Positions 12,543 through 23,270 of a stretch of DNA of 64,000 bases are shown piece after piece. The stretch spans positions 434,001-498,000 of the forward strand of contig RCTD01000033.1 of the NCBI GenBank assembly GCA_014898415.1, read 5' to 3'. A program made the position numbers and the translations under genes. A model generated the notes under the pieces. It worked only from the letters and a program-made list of their open reading frames with translations. It ran no database searches and was not told the DNA's origin. Within the stretch, counting starts at the first letter, position 1. Each line of letters opens with the position of its first letter. The DNA is from Stromatinia cepivora. Taxonomy: Eukaryota > Ascomycota > Leotiomycetes > Helotiales > Sclerotiniaceae.

Positions 12543-13232
12543 ATAGGTCGTGATGTGGCTTTTTGACTTGAAGGTTCCTTTGATGAGGAAGGACGTGGTT
12601 ATTGTTTAGCATGACGATGACTAGATATGCGGGCTGTTCTAAGGGTTCAGTTGTATCACTGTCGGCATCAAAAAAAGGGGAGGGTTTCGTGTGGTTTATG
12701 GGAACCATTTTCATTTGAGCTAGTGGGAAATAATTATTTCTGAAGGCATATACCTCAATTGAATGATACTTTACTACCGGTAACTCTAAAGCTACCAAAA
12801 GCGCAAGCTTCTGAAGACTTCAATATTATGCCTGGGATGTAACTTCACCAAATCTCCCCCACTAAGTAATGGTTAATGAAGGGTGGAGGATTCCGGGGCT
12901 AATGAGACGTAATATTCGATCCATTTTATCAAAGTTTAGCTTCCATATCACATAGAACCTCGTATTAAGTCTAAGACCGTATCACCGAAAGCATAGAAAA
13001 GAACGCAATTCTGTGAAGTATTTGATTATTATCGGCGAATTTCTCGAGCAACTCGGAATGTTCGTCGATAAACCACCATGATCCTATTTAAGGACCAAAA
13101 TACTATGTACAAGTGTGTTTTCAACCCGGAATCTTAATCAAAGGCAAAATGTAACGTGTCAGTACTGGCAGCCTCGAGAGTGAAGCAACTATACTTATAC
13201 ATCATTAAACTTCCCCCCAAGATTCGTTCCCA
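12543..13232. other. Convergent intergenic region
   Basis: Lies between the 3' ends of the membrane-protein gene (plus) and the RBR pseudogene (minus). It should hold both 3' UTRs and polyadenylation sites. No other feature seen. Confidence 0.5.
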
Positions 13233-14676
13233 TCACAACTTGTTAAGTCTGCATCTCATGCAAGCCATAATTTCGCACTGACGATACCCAAAGATGAATT
13301 GCATCAGAGTTTCATGGCAAGTTTCGCATTGGTGAGATCCTTGTATTTTGCACCATGTGCTGTACTCAGATGCATGGTTTTCTCGAAGATTTTGCGCAGC
13401 TATCGCAATTTGAGCATTAATTGCAGATCCTTGTCCGATGGCCTGATAAGGACGCTCGAGAAGTTGATGACCAGGTCTGCGATTGACAATTTCAGTTGCG
13501 CGAGCCAATAATTGATCCTCGTGCCACTGTGGACATCTGCAGGTTTTCCATTTCAGCCCACAGGTGTAACAGAACGTGGCGCCGCATCGACATCTATAAT
13601 TTGGTGCATTAGCGTATGTTTACAAGACTAAGAGGAAGTGTAAGGATATAGATACTTACTTCATGTGGTCGCATCCATGTTCAAGCTCTACCATGCCCTA
13701 GCAAGAATAACATCTTTGCCAACCTCTGTCTCTAGCAAGGTCCAAAACCTCCTGCAAGGCTGTATCATTCGAGCAATCTCCGAGATGTGCCTCTAGCTTA
13801 CACAGAGTGTGAGTTCGTGAGCCGCAGTCATCACAGGTAGCTACTTTGTTGATGATTTTTGACGGATGAATGAAAGCTGAGCAAGGCTTGGAGCAGCAGT
13901 AAATTCTGTTTGGTGTCTCAAACTCGATTTTCTTCCTTTCGAAAGCGCGTACGATATCAATTGTGAGGAAAAGACGTACACTGGCGACAGTAATCGGTTC
14001 GTTGCAGCAGCGGGGTGGAAAGAGTGATTCATCGCTCATTGATAAGTGGAAAAGGTGCTCAAGGCAGGCGCGACAATATTAGGAACTCGGGCTGCATCGC
14101 AGAAGTTGATCTCATCGCGGCAAATAACGCATGTTGTTGATGTTGTCCTGGAACATACGAATCGAGAGGCTGCCCAAGTAGAGGATTCTATAAGTGAATC
14201 AGCTACTGGGCCGCTATCTGTTTTATCCAGCTCTGCTGCATTGTCATCTTTGGAGTCGACGCCAGAGATGTACAATACTTGAAGTTTTTGCAAGACCTCT
14301 TCGTTCAAGATCTGTGTATGCGGTGGAGTACTGGTGGGAGGCTCTGGTGTGATATCCGCTAGGCGAGGACCCCGATACAATTGCAGGGCCATCGCGTGTC
14401 ATCGCGTGATACCGTCGCAGTCAAAGCATCCCCATCAGCTTGTACGGCCAGTGCAATACTTCTCGTCATACGCTGATCAGACAGAAACAACGCAGTCCTT
14501 TCCAATTCCTCCTTTTGAAGGTTGAATGCAACAGAAATGTCGGATACACCATCGGCACGACCTTTACCCTTGGAAGATGAGTGCTCGATATCTTCAAGCT
14601 GAAGCTGGATAATCAATTTCAAGGACTCATCATCAATGCTCTCAAAGCAATAATTGCCAGCGAGTATGCAGTCCAT
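13233..14676 (-). pseudogene. Broken RBR (RING-IBR-RING) E3 ubiquitin ligase
   Basis: Read on the minus strand, the locus encodes an N-terminal region starting MDCILAGNYCF, RING1 (CVICRDEINF...), an IBR region (CDDCGSRTHTLC), RING2 (CYSC ... CRCGATFCYTCG) and a cysteine-rich tail (CETCHETL, CRQ-like CMRCRLNKL). RBR ligases move ubiquitin from an E2 via a RING2 cysteine to the substrate. Three lesions break it. A two-base gain near 14397-14402 shifts the frame just before MALQLYRGP. About ten bases are lost near 14076-14080, removing the RING1 Cys-Gly-His that should follow AARVP and shifting the frame again. An in-frame TAG at 13698-13700 sits inside RING2, where the family has an arginine after CYSC. 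The single intron (about 13591-13660, GTAAGT...ATAG) is still well formed, so decay seems recent. Confidence 0.8.
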
Positions 14677-14796
14677 CTTGGATACACTGGGTGCAGCCAC
14701 CAGATGCAGACTGGAGACTTTGTGGTTGATGGCTGAAAGTTGAAAGTTTATAATTGAGTTGTAGTTGAGAAGTGCGTAAACACCCAAAGCGGTCAT

Positions 14797-15402
14797 TAGC
14801 TGGATGGCACAACATTGAATGTCTGATCTTAATTAGTCGGGCAAAAAAAAAAGTGTCTCACAGTGAATGAACTCAGTTGATGTAGTAAGTAAATCATCTT
14901 TGAAACTGAGAAGAAACTGGCAGTCCATACGAAATCGTTGCAACATCTGACGTGGACGATGTTGTTCATTTCAATAAAGATACCAGAATAGTCGGCGAAG
15001 CTTCATTAATAAGAAGAGCGTGTTCAGTGGAATAAATGAGCGTACATATTGTTAAGTTGCGATTATGATGTATACGTGTTTGGGCTGGGAAAGGTTGTAC
15101 GTATGGAGATGGAATTTTCAGCTGATGTGGTTGTAGAAGCAGTCTATTATATTAGCTTTGCCTGCCCCAACGAAGGATATCAAAAGCGAGATGTCAGTTC
15201 TTCGGAAGTTGAGCTCTGCGCCGAAAGAGACGTATGAGATAGGAAAGAACTGCTATGGGAAGCTACATCGATCCTCTTGATATTATCGAAGGCCGCGTAG
15301 TCCTGTTATGTAGCCTACACGCGAAAGCTCAGAACTTTTTGTTGGATTGAAGAGGTAATGGCGTTCTACAGACATCCGACCCTAATTCCAGCAATTAGAT
15401 AA
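14797..15402. other. Intergenic region, promoter side of the RBR pseudogene
   Basis: Contains a short poly-A run near 14843 and small open frames without recognisable features. No gene supported. Confidence 0.4.
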
Positions 15403-15681
15403 TCAGCAGCAGAGACAGCAGACATCCATCCTTCTCTGCATTTCGATACTCAGGCTTCTTCTGGTGGTTATGAATTCTTCATCGTCTCCAAGGCCTTGGG
15501 TCTTCTCGTACAATGCTTCTCGCCAGTGACGTCTAACAATACAGGCATTTATACAGTTAATAATCAAGGCAGATGAAGTAATGATCAGGACGAGGAAAAT
15601 AGAGAGAAGAATGATCTGATCAATGGGTTTCAAGTTTCCAGATTGCTTGAAACAAATAGGAGGGGCCACAACAGGGGCCAT
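15403..15681 (-). CDS. Small single-pass membrane protein with CCLCC C-terminus
   Basis: A 92-residue frame starting MAPVVAPPICF. One membrane segment spans about residues 21-44 (core IILLSIFLVLIITSSALIIN), followed by a basic, polar tail with a dibasic VRRHWRE stretch and ending DVCCLCC. Clustered C-terminal cysteines suggest palmitoylation or metal binding, which is inference. It is a stand-alone frame between the RBR pseudogene and the capping-protein gene. No family recognised; coding status is plausible because topology is coherent from first to last residue. Confidence 0.45.
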   Translation of the reverse strand: MAPVVAPPICFKQSGNLKPIDQIILLSIFLVLIITSSALIINCINACIVRRHWREALYEKTQGLGDDEEFITTRRSLSIEMQRRMDVCCLCC

Positions 15682-16593
15682 TTTGCCGTGTTTAGGTGAT
15701 GGTTGTATGTCGATTTGACTAGACGATATTGTTTTTCAATGGCCGTGGGTGGTTTGCTTGTAATAGTCTGGATAGAGACGTATAATGTTACGATATGCGG
15801 AGTGCTACCGGGAATTTGAGAGAATGTACCCAAGTGTTTTGTGGAAAGAAATGTAAGGGTAAATGAATCCAGCTCAAATTTGTTCGAGATTAGATGGAGA
15901 ATATTCGAGAGACTATGATATTGGAATTGAATTATTGTAACAATTGAATTGTGCGAAAACTAAGAGCAGACGATAAATTTCGTTCAGGGGGTTAGAACAG
16001 AGATGTAGCCAGATCTGAAATCGACGGAAAACTAGGAATGAACTTTATTCTGTAGCCATACCTAGCCTGTACAAGCCCCAGGACTAAAGTCGTTTCCTGG
16101 GTAACTTCAACAGAAAATGGAAGCTTTGGACTGCCAAAACCTCATAGCCTGCCATAACATCCACGAAGATGCATATATACCGTCGTTTGAGCATACCATG
16201 TCTTGGTAATGATCGTGAACTCGAATGCTTGAGAAGAGAGTAAAAGAACACCAACTTATACCCTTTAGAGTGGTTATTCGTGATAACCATTTTAATGACA
16301 TACTTGTCGACATAATTTAAGTGACGGGAAGGTGAGGAGAAATATATATAAAAACGAAAGAATCAAAAGAAACATGAAAAGTTATCTTACCGCACGCACG
16401 AGCCAACACACCGCCACGAATTGAGGGGTGAACTTCAGCCTCGGGTGCTTGCCCAATTGATTTAGCTTCATGTCTCAAAACCCCAGCTCATCCAGTTATT
16501 ATTGAGCCAGCGAGGACAATACTGATACCATTTTTTATATCTATTTGAGATACTGGCGTTACCCTTTCATTCCATTCCTCGGATTTCTTTAAG
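15682..16593. other. Divergent promoter region
   Basis: Separates the small membrane-protein gene (minus) from the capping-protein gene (plus). A CAP1 5' UTR is expected in its right part. No other coding feature is supported. Confidence 0.4.
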
Positions 16594-17755
16594 ATGTCTT
16601 CACAAATAGAAACCATTTCTGCCTTTGTAGAAGGAGCTCCACCAGGAGAGGTATATTCTACCCTTTGTACAAACATAAGTTCTTTAATAACTAACATTCC
16701 TTGAAAGCTCGCAGATGTCATTGCCGGTACGAACCTCACGAATGCGTTTCTTCTTTGCGACATATTTAACATCATACTAAATACGGGGAATTTCTAGATA
16801 TCAAGGCTCTAACCATCGACACACCACATCTGGTCTCAGAACTCGGTCCTGCGTTCGAAAGATATAATGAGGAACAGTTTACTACAGTCAAACTCCCTGG
16901 TAGCAGTCAAAATGTTGGTTATTTGATGGCATATTAGTACCATATGAAGGATGGCTAACGGTTTTACGAAGGTTATAATCAGTTCACATAATTCTTTGGG
17001 AGATGGAAGATATTATGATGTCGAGAGTTCTTCCAGTTTTGCTTTCGATCATACCAACCAGGTATGCATTCTGTTCGCTCTATCTGCCGGGTTCGGACTG
17101 ATAATTGGCTAAAGAAAGCGAGTGCGGTGCAAAGTCATGTCTTAGAAGGCAGTCAAGCCGATTTTGTGTAAGTACAGTACTCTTGTGGTAATATTGTTCA
17201 TGTTCTAACACAACATAGCAAGTCAATTCTTAAGAGCTTGGGTCCGCATGTAGCAGAACATTTCCCAAATGCATCATATGGCGCTTTTCCTATCGAAAAT
17301 GATTCGAAGATTGCGATACTTGTTGTTGCCAACAAATACAGTCCAAACAACTTCTGGTAGACATACCTACATCAGACTCATAAACGTGTTGATCTCTAAC
17401 ATCCAAAAGGAACGGCCGCTGGCGATCGTTGTATATCTATGAAACTTTGTCCTCCTCTCTCACTGGCAGCATCAAAGTCGATGTTCACTACTACGAAGAT
17501 GGAAATGTTCGACTTTTAACCACTAAACCTATCTCAGCAACCACATTGTCATCGGCCAGCAGTATCGTTCGAGAAATTGCCGCTGCAGAAAAGAAGTACC
17601 AGGAAGAGATTAATAAAGGATTCAATAATTTGAGTGAGGGTGCATTCAAAGGATTAAGAAGACAATTGCCCATTACAAGACAGAAGATTGAATGGGATAA
17701 GATTGCGGGGTATAGATTAGGACAAGATATTGGTGGTGGAAGTTCGAGACGATAG
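16594..17755 (+). CDS. CAP1: F-actin capping protein alpha subunit
   Basis: Seven exons (16594-16650, 16708-16726, 16798-16913, 16972-17061, 17115-17167, 17219-17356, 17410-17755) give 272 residues in one frame, the usual size of the alpha subunit. The second exon is only 19 nt. The start MSSQIETISAFVEGAPPGE followed by LADVIADIKAL matches the family N-terminus. The C-terminal half carries the signature NFWNGRWRS and the segment GSIKVDVHYYEDGNVRL. With the beta subunit it forms the heterodimer that caps barbed ends of actin filaments, controlling cortical patches and polarised growth. All introns are GT-AG, 51-147 nt, and several have CTAAC/CTAA branch sites. The extreme C-terminus is G/S/R-rich, as in other ascomycete orthologues. 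Identification is firm; it is a conserved single-copy gene. Confidence 0.95.
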
Positions 17756-19033
17756 ATAAGAATAGGGGAGAGATAGAGAAGACAGGTGGGGGTAAAAATC
17801 ATTTGATATGGTCTGATTGTTAGCAAGAGCATGCGATGAAATGTTGAATGGAAATTTTTCCCAATTGGGATATAAGGCTGTAGAAATGGATTGTGTCTTG
17901 GTCTTTCAGTACACTACAAATTCACAACCTGGCGGACCCCGCTCTCCATCAAGCTCAACATAAGGATATCAAGACAGCGGTAGGCGAGAGGAAACCATAT
18001 GAAGGGATCAGACAAATCTACAGTAAAGCCTGGTTATGCCGGATCAAAAGACATATATAAGACTTCATTCAAGGCTATGTAGATTTTATTTCATTCCCGA
18101 ATTTTCCGATTTAACTAGCATTCAAAGAATCAAGGGTCCATCTTGAATCCAGTTAAGTATTCGGTATTTCGGTATATTTCAAAAATCCGGTATTCTTATA
18201 AAAATCAACCAAAACAGGAAATTTTTGCCGTATACTCAGTTTTCTAGTATATTCTACTATCGACCTCCACGGCAATTCCTCTTCCCTTCCAATTATACTT
18301 CCAGAGCATTCGTCTACCCCGATTTTAATACATATTAATCGTCTCACTCTCACTCTCACCAATCATTCACTTCAATTTCTCATCCCATCCTCACATCATA
18401 ACGAAAATCCACCCATCCCCTCACTCTGCGGAATTGGAAATATCCCTTTCCAACCAATAAGCTATAAGGAAATAAATGCTGAGCAATTTTTAATCAAATA
18501 TTGCTTAGCGTACATTGGCATAGAGTTCGGCCACCGAGCTTAATAAGTTAATACCGTCTAAACTCAAGTAATCCGGAATACACTTTCCTTATTATGAAAT
18601 AAGGTTATAAGTGTATAATTGGATGGATTATGAAAGTGGATTGACAAGTTGAAAATTTTCAATCCATTTTGATGATTCTCTCATTCGGAAATAGGAAATA
18701 ATAAATAACCTTATTTTAAAAGGGTTTAGTGTGTTCCGGATTACATGAGTTTAGACAAGTAGCCTGTCTGTGCTGTGATTTATTAGTGAATCGTTGAAGC
18801 ACCACAAATCCCAAATCAATACTTATACCGTACCACCCGATAATAATTTCTTGTGCTTCACACAATTACTGAGAAGAGATAGGAACCTGTCCTTTATTTA
18901 CGATAAGAATTTACGAACCAATCTCTTGGACGAAGCATCTGAGAGTCTCACGATTTACGAACACCATACACTTTGCGGACACAAATACCTAAAGAAGATA
19001 ATATAGTGGGCTTTCGATACATATACAAGAAAG
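17756..19033. other. Intergenic region with a MITE
   Basis: Between the capping-protein and cytochrome b5 genes. Apart from the element at 18552-18761 there are pyrimidine-rich stretches near 18240-18420 and no supported gene. Confidence 0.5.
18552..18761. mobile_element. Tc1/mariner-like MITE
   Basis: A 206-bp element (18554-18759) lies between two TA dinucleotides (18552-18553 and 18760-18761), the target duplication of Tc1/mariner transposases. Its ends are inverted repeats: GTCTAAACTCAAGTAATCCG on the left against GTCTAAACTCATGTAATCCG on the inverted right end, continuing for about 8 more bases with one mismatch. The outermost two or three bases differ (CC versus CTT), so the exact end is uncertain. 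The interior is A+T-rich and has no coding capacity. It must depend on a transposase from elsewhere, and mismatches show it is not a fresh insertion. Confidence 0.7.
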
Positions 19034-19914
19034 ATGTCTGAGACGAAGGAATATACATATGCTGAGGCGGCGGAACATAAGACGAAGAAGGATTTGTTTA
19101 TGGTTATTCATGATAAGGTTTATGATACTTCGTCTTTTGTTGATGAACATCCGTAAGTTTAGAATTTTTTGTTTTGGATTTATTATCGGGGAGGGTGGGA
19201 TGAGAAGAGGGGTAGGAGGACCCGGATATGAGGGATTCGAAAGGGCATTGCTGTGAGATGCTGGATGGGGGATGAATTGGAGATCAGGGGATTGTGCCGC
19301 AGATCGGAGTATTGTTCAGGATGAATATTTATCTCTCATCCGACGATACGTGCCTCGAAACCTCGTCTTAATCTGGCCTTTTATCTGCCTCCGATCCGCA
19401 GCTCTCTCGACACTCCATTACCCTTTGCAGAATTTCATTTAGAAACCATCAGGCCAGATTGCTAATTCGCATATTTTAAATAGTGGTGGAGAAGAAGTCC
19501 TCCTCGATGTCGCAGGACAAGACGCAACCGAAGCATTTGAAGATGTTGGTCACAGTGACGAAGCACGAGAAATCCTCAATGGTTTACTCATTGGTACTTT
19601 GAAGCGCATGGTACGTTCCCTCATCCATCTATCAACCTATATGCCCCAATTTCTTTCCATTCATCCCCTTTCCCTCGCCAAATGAATTCTCAGCCCAATC
19701 TTGTACCCTTGGTGAAGGTTAAGCTAACAAACCCCCTCCTATCCAGCCTGGTGACCCAGCACCAAAAGCCCAGACCACAACCGCCTCTGCATCCTCATCC
19801 GAAGACGAAACTGGAATGGGTATCGGTCTCTACGCTATCATTCTCCTCGGTGGACTTGCAGCTTTCGGTGCTTATAAGTATATGTTGACTCAAGAAGGTG
19901 CTGTTCAAGCATAG
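19034..19914 (+). CDS. Cytochrome b5, tail-anchored
   Basis: Three exons (19034-19152, 19484-19610, 19747-19914) encode 137 residues. The heme domain shows both axial ligands: His39 in HPGG and His63 in VGHS. It is preceded by the typical YTYAEAAEH start and followed by an acidic S/T-rich linker and a C-terminal membrane segment (core [19 protein letters not shown]) with a short polar end, the topology of microsomal cytochrome b5. It passes electrons from NADH-cytochrome b5 reductase or P450 reductase to ER desaturases, sterol and sphingolipid hydroxylases and P450s. The first intron splits the HPGG codon group and at about 331 nt is unusually long for this window. Identification is firm. Confidence 0.95.
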
Positions 19915-20996
19915 ATATCCACTCCACGAGCTTGAGAATTATGGGAGTGTGGTTGAATAGAGAGAAAACATATACACCCACTATGATATTTCAAGAATAT
20001 TAGAGAAGAGGGGTGATGGAATTGGGTGAGGTGGGGGATGTGTAATTTGATATGAACGACATGCATTCACACAGAAAATTGGCGTGGCGTATTCAACATA
20101 TCAAGATGTACTCTTCAGATGGTGGTGCTGATTTGGTTGGTCTGGTTTGAGAAGATTCAATACATAACTACTTCGTTTTCTCTTGCGTGCTAGCAAGAGA
20201 ATGTTAGGAATGGATAGTTCATAATAGATGGTTCATTTTTCCTCTCGTCTGAGATCGTTATACGTCTTTAATTTGGAAAGTTTTGATCTGGAAAAGTCAG
20301 GAAGGGTGACACGGCCATGGTTTGTCACGTTCTCACTCCTATGGCTGAGGACAACACGATATCCTCTTTTGCTATTTGCCTTTGATAGCATATGACATGT
20401 ACGGTTTTTGTTGTGCACTAACTGACTGATACTTTACCGAGGGAGACCTCATATGCTTAAATGCTCATTTGGATTCCATTATTTTGCATTATTTTGCACT
20501 AAATTATAGGTAGGTTATGGTATTCCGGTAGAATTCCAGACTCGAATCGATGATGACGGAAACATACCCTCGGAATGGAGTCGGATGTGTCTAATCAGTT
20601 TATTATCTCTACCCCTTTTCTATGATATCGGATCACTTTGTTCTCGGGTAAACTCTATATATGGCGAAGATGAGAATTTTGAACGACAGTAATTTACGTT
20701 TAACTTTGTAGTTAACAATTGATGAGTGCTAACTCCAGAATGCTATATTATTGAATGGTATATCATCGCTTGCTTGTTGTACCATCTGCAATTGGGTATT
20801 CGATATGCCTCATATCTGGTTCGACACATTCGTAACAGGACAGGGTATCTCTCCTTGGATATCTCGTGTTCTCTGCCTATCTCCTGTGCCGCATCATCAT
20901 TCCACTCATTGCGGTTTCTGTGCCTCCTTCGAGCCATGGTTATCACCCAAACTATCCCGCAACTCCCTACACCCCCAATCGAACGCCCACAAACCC
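19915..20996. other. Intergenic region
   Basis: Between the cytochrome b5 and RING genes, which converge here. 3' UTRs are expected. Small open frames show no domain. No repeat or RNA gene recognised. Confidence 0.4.
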
Positions 20997-21880
20997 TTAA
21001 GCATACATCCCATCATCCCCATCACTCTCCTCCTCCACCTCCACCTCCGCCTTCCTCCTTTCCACCTCCCCCCTCCTCTCAACACCGTCCCCCTCCTGTC
21101 TAAACCCCAACCCCTCCACCCCCCTCCTCATCCTCTCCCTCTCCCTCTCCGCCTCCTTCGCCCTATCCTCCCCATCCCCAACCTTCTTGCGATCCAACGG
21201 ACACGTCCCATTAAGTCTTAACCAAGGTCCTACACATTCTAAATCAAACTTATGTGCTGGATGACATGGTAATACGACGACTAAACAATATTGATCATCG
21301 AGGAATTTTTCTCCACAGATCGGGCATGTTTCATCTGGTTTTAGGGAGGCGCGAGGAACCCGGTCGATGGTGTCGAGGTAGGCTTGTGAACAGCCGGATA
21401 TAGTGGTTGGCGGGTCGTCGATTTGAGAAGTTATGGAGTTGATGAGGATATCGAGGAGGGATGCTGTTGAAGAAGAGGGGTCGTTTGTCCGGAGAGTGAG
21501 GAATTGATCTTGAAGGAGGCGGTAGGAAGCTGCTACGTCAACCTTTAATATTTTGATTAGCTCTCTTCTTGATTGCAAAATAGTTATAGAATATATAGAC
21601 GGACTTGAGAAGGAGAACATACGGGAGTAGGAACAGCATGCGGATTATTATGATGCCAGCTGGGATCGGTAGTAGAAGTCGAAGTTTCAATTTGAGATAG
21701 TTGGTTGAAGAAAGAGGACATGGAAGGCCGGCGACGCGGTCTAGTGGATTGGGAGGTAGGTTTTATGTTGTGTTCGACTATAGCATCAACGTATGTTAAT
21801 AAAAGCTCATCATAAGTTTCGGAGGACTTGAACGCGGGGCAGAGTGCGGGGGTGAAAAGCTTACCTTCATAGGGATTCAT
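20997..21880 (-). CDS. RING-type zinc-finger protein
   Basis: Two exons (21880-21623 and 21542-20997; 80-nt intron) encode 267 residues starting MNPYEGKLFTP. The N-terminal half is S/T/R-rich. The RING lies near residues 160-210: CPICGEKF, then PCHPAHKFDLECVGPWL and finally CPLDRKK, giving the order C-C, C-H-H-C, C with the last ligand position replaced by Asp-Arg context (CPLDR, as in several fungal RING proteins). Such proteins usually act as E3 ubiquitin ligases. The last 60 residues are extremely charged (R/E/G), coded by a purine-rich strand at 21000-21180 that appears as a pyrimidine tract on the plus strand. The substrate is unknown. Confidence 0.8.
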
Positions 21881-23270
21881 TTTGGAGATGATTTTGGAGT
21901 TTTTTTGTGTAGTTTGTAGATTGTAGTGGTGATGATTAGAAGATTTAGAATGTGCGGAACAGATTTAAATATGAGGGTGCGCAAGAAGTTAGTTATGGAT
22001 GAGGAGAGGTAGGCAGAGGACGAGACGCAAGCCTTTTCGCTTAATGCGAGGCTGGGATGCAAGGCTATCTACCTCTCCTTACTGTAGGAGAGTTAACATC
22101 AGATGTTTGTGTATTTGTCCAAGTCATTTTTATGCAATGAGTTTAAATCGATCCGAATATTTCAATCAATCTTGACGACATTTTGATTTTCGGCAGGCGA
22201 AGACACTTGACCCAGTGGGCTCACTTTGTTCATAACCCTTTATCTACTTCTTACCAGCAGTCGAGGTTTTGATATGCTACATCTCAGAACAAATCATCTC
22301 AAAGCACCTTGGACAGACAAGAATAATCCTCATGGTTTTGTATAGATAGGACACCTCGACTCCAGGGTCGGAGCTAGGCTCGAATTACCCAACATTCTTA
22401 AAAGATGTGGTCTGAGAAGCCTGTCTTGTACACATTGATTGAGGTTGACTTCTTTTGACAAATATGCTTATGAACACGTGCAGGGCCAATCAAGGTGCAA
22501 GCTTAAGTACTATTTCCTAGATTGCATTATTGAGCTGTATGTTGCCTGCGGAGGGTTAATGGTCATTAAGCCTTCATCGTCTCAACAGATGGCCGGGGGG
22601 TGATGCAGGGTGGGGGGGCCCGTTTGGCATCTTATTGTCTGCAAGTACCTGCATCCCATGCCCCCAAGACAAACATGCTCGAAGGATTCTTCAACTTTCT
22701 ATCAAATCTTATATTCCTGAACAAGCTTGAAGCCAAATTCTCGGTCCCGTAATGACATCCCCACATATTAGTTGATATTGTGGATGGGCAATTCCAAAAA
22801 TCCGAGTTTAAGGATCCTAAAGCCGATATTCGGACTCGCAACACCGCTTTTCGGAGAAACTTCTCAGAGTTTGCCCAACAGGAGTTCGATATGGCCTTCT
22901 GTTCAATGTTTGGTACTGCATGATTATGCAAGCAAGCGCAAACTCGCCCTCAAAATTCATGTCACCGCCCCTTCTGTCAAGCATGTAAAATCGGTTAACG
23001 CCTATCATATATCCAAAAGGATGTATTTAAACGAAAATGACCAACAGGATAAGGGGGCGGTCGTGAAAAGCTTGATTTAGATCTACAACTAACGCGGGTA
23101 AGTGCCGATTATCCGGTAGAATTCTCCCCTTGTAGTTTATGGAAAGCGGATCTAGATTAGTCTTTAGTATCTCTTACGTCGTTTCTCGTTCTCTTGTATT
23201 TAATATGTATTTCTCGTTCATGGACGACAAGATATTATCGCTTTGAGACTATTGTCTTTCATTGGCTACA
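21881..23270. other. Divergent intergenic region
   Basis: Separates the RING gene (minus) from the transporter (plus). Contains a G-rich patch near 22593-22625 and open frames on both strands at 22630-23080 without recognisable features; these could be remnants but cannot be supported as genes. Confidence 0.4.

Noticed and set aside
20726..21221. Plus-strand proline-rich frames
   Set aside because: They are antisense to the charged C-terminus of the RING protein, whose exon structure and zinc ligands are clear.
22630..23080. Overlapping frames on both strands before the transporter gene
   Set aside because: No domain, no splice support, and frames on both strands are of equal quality.
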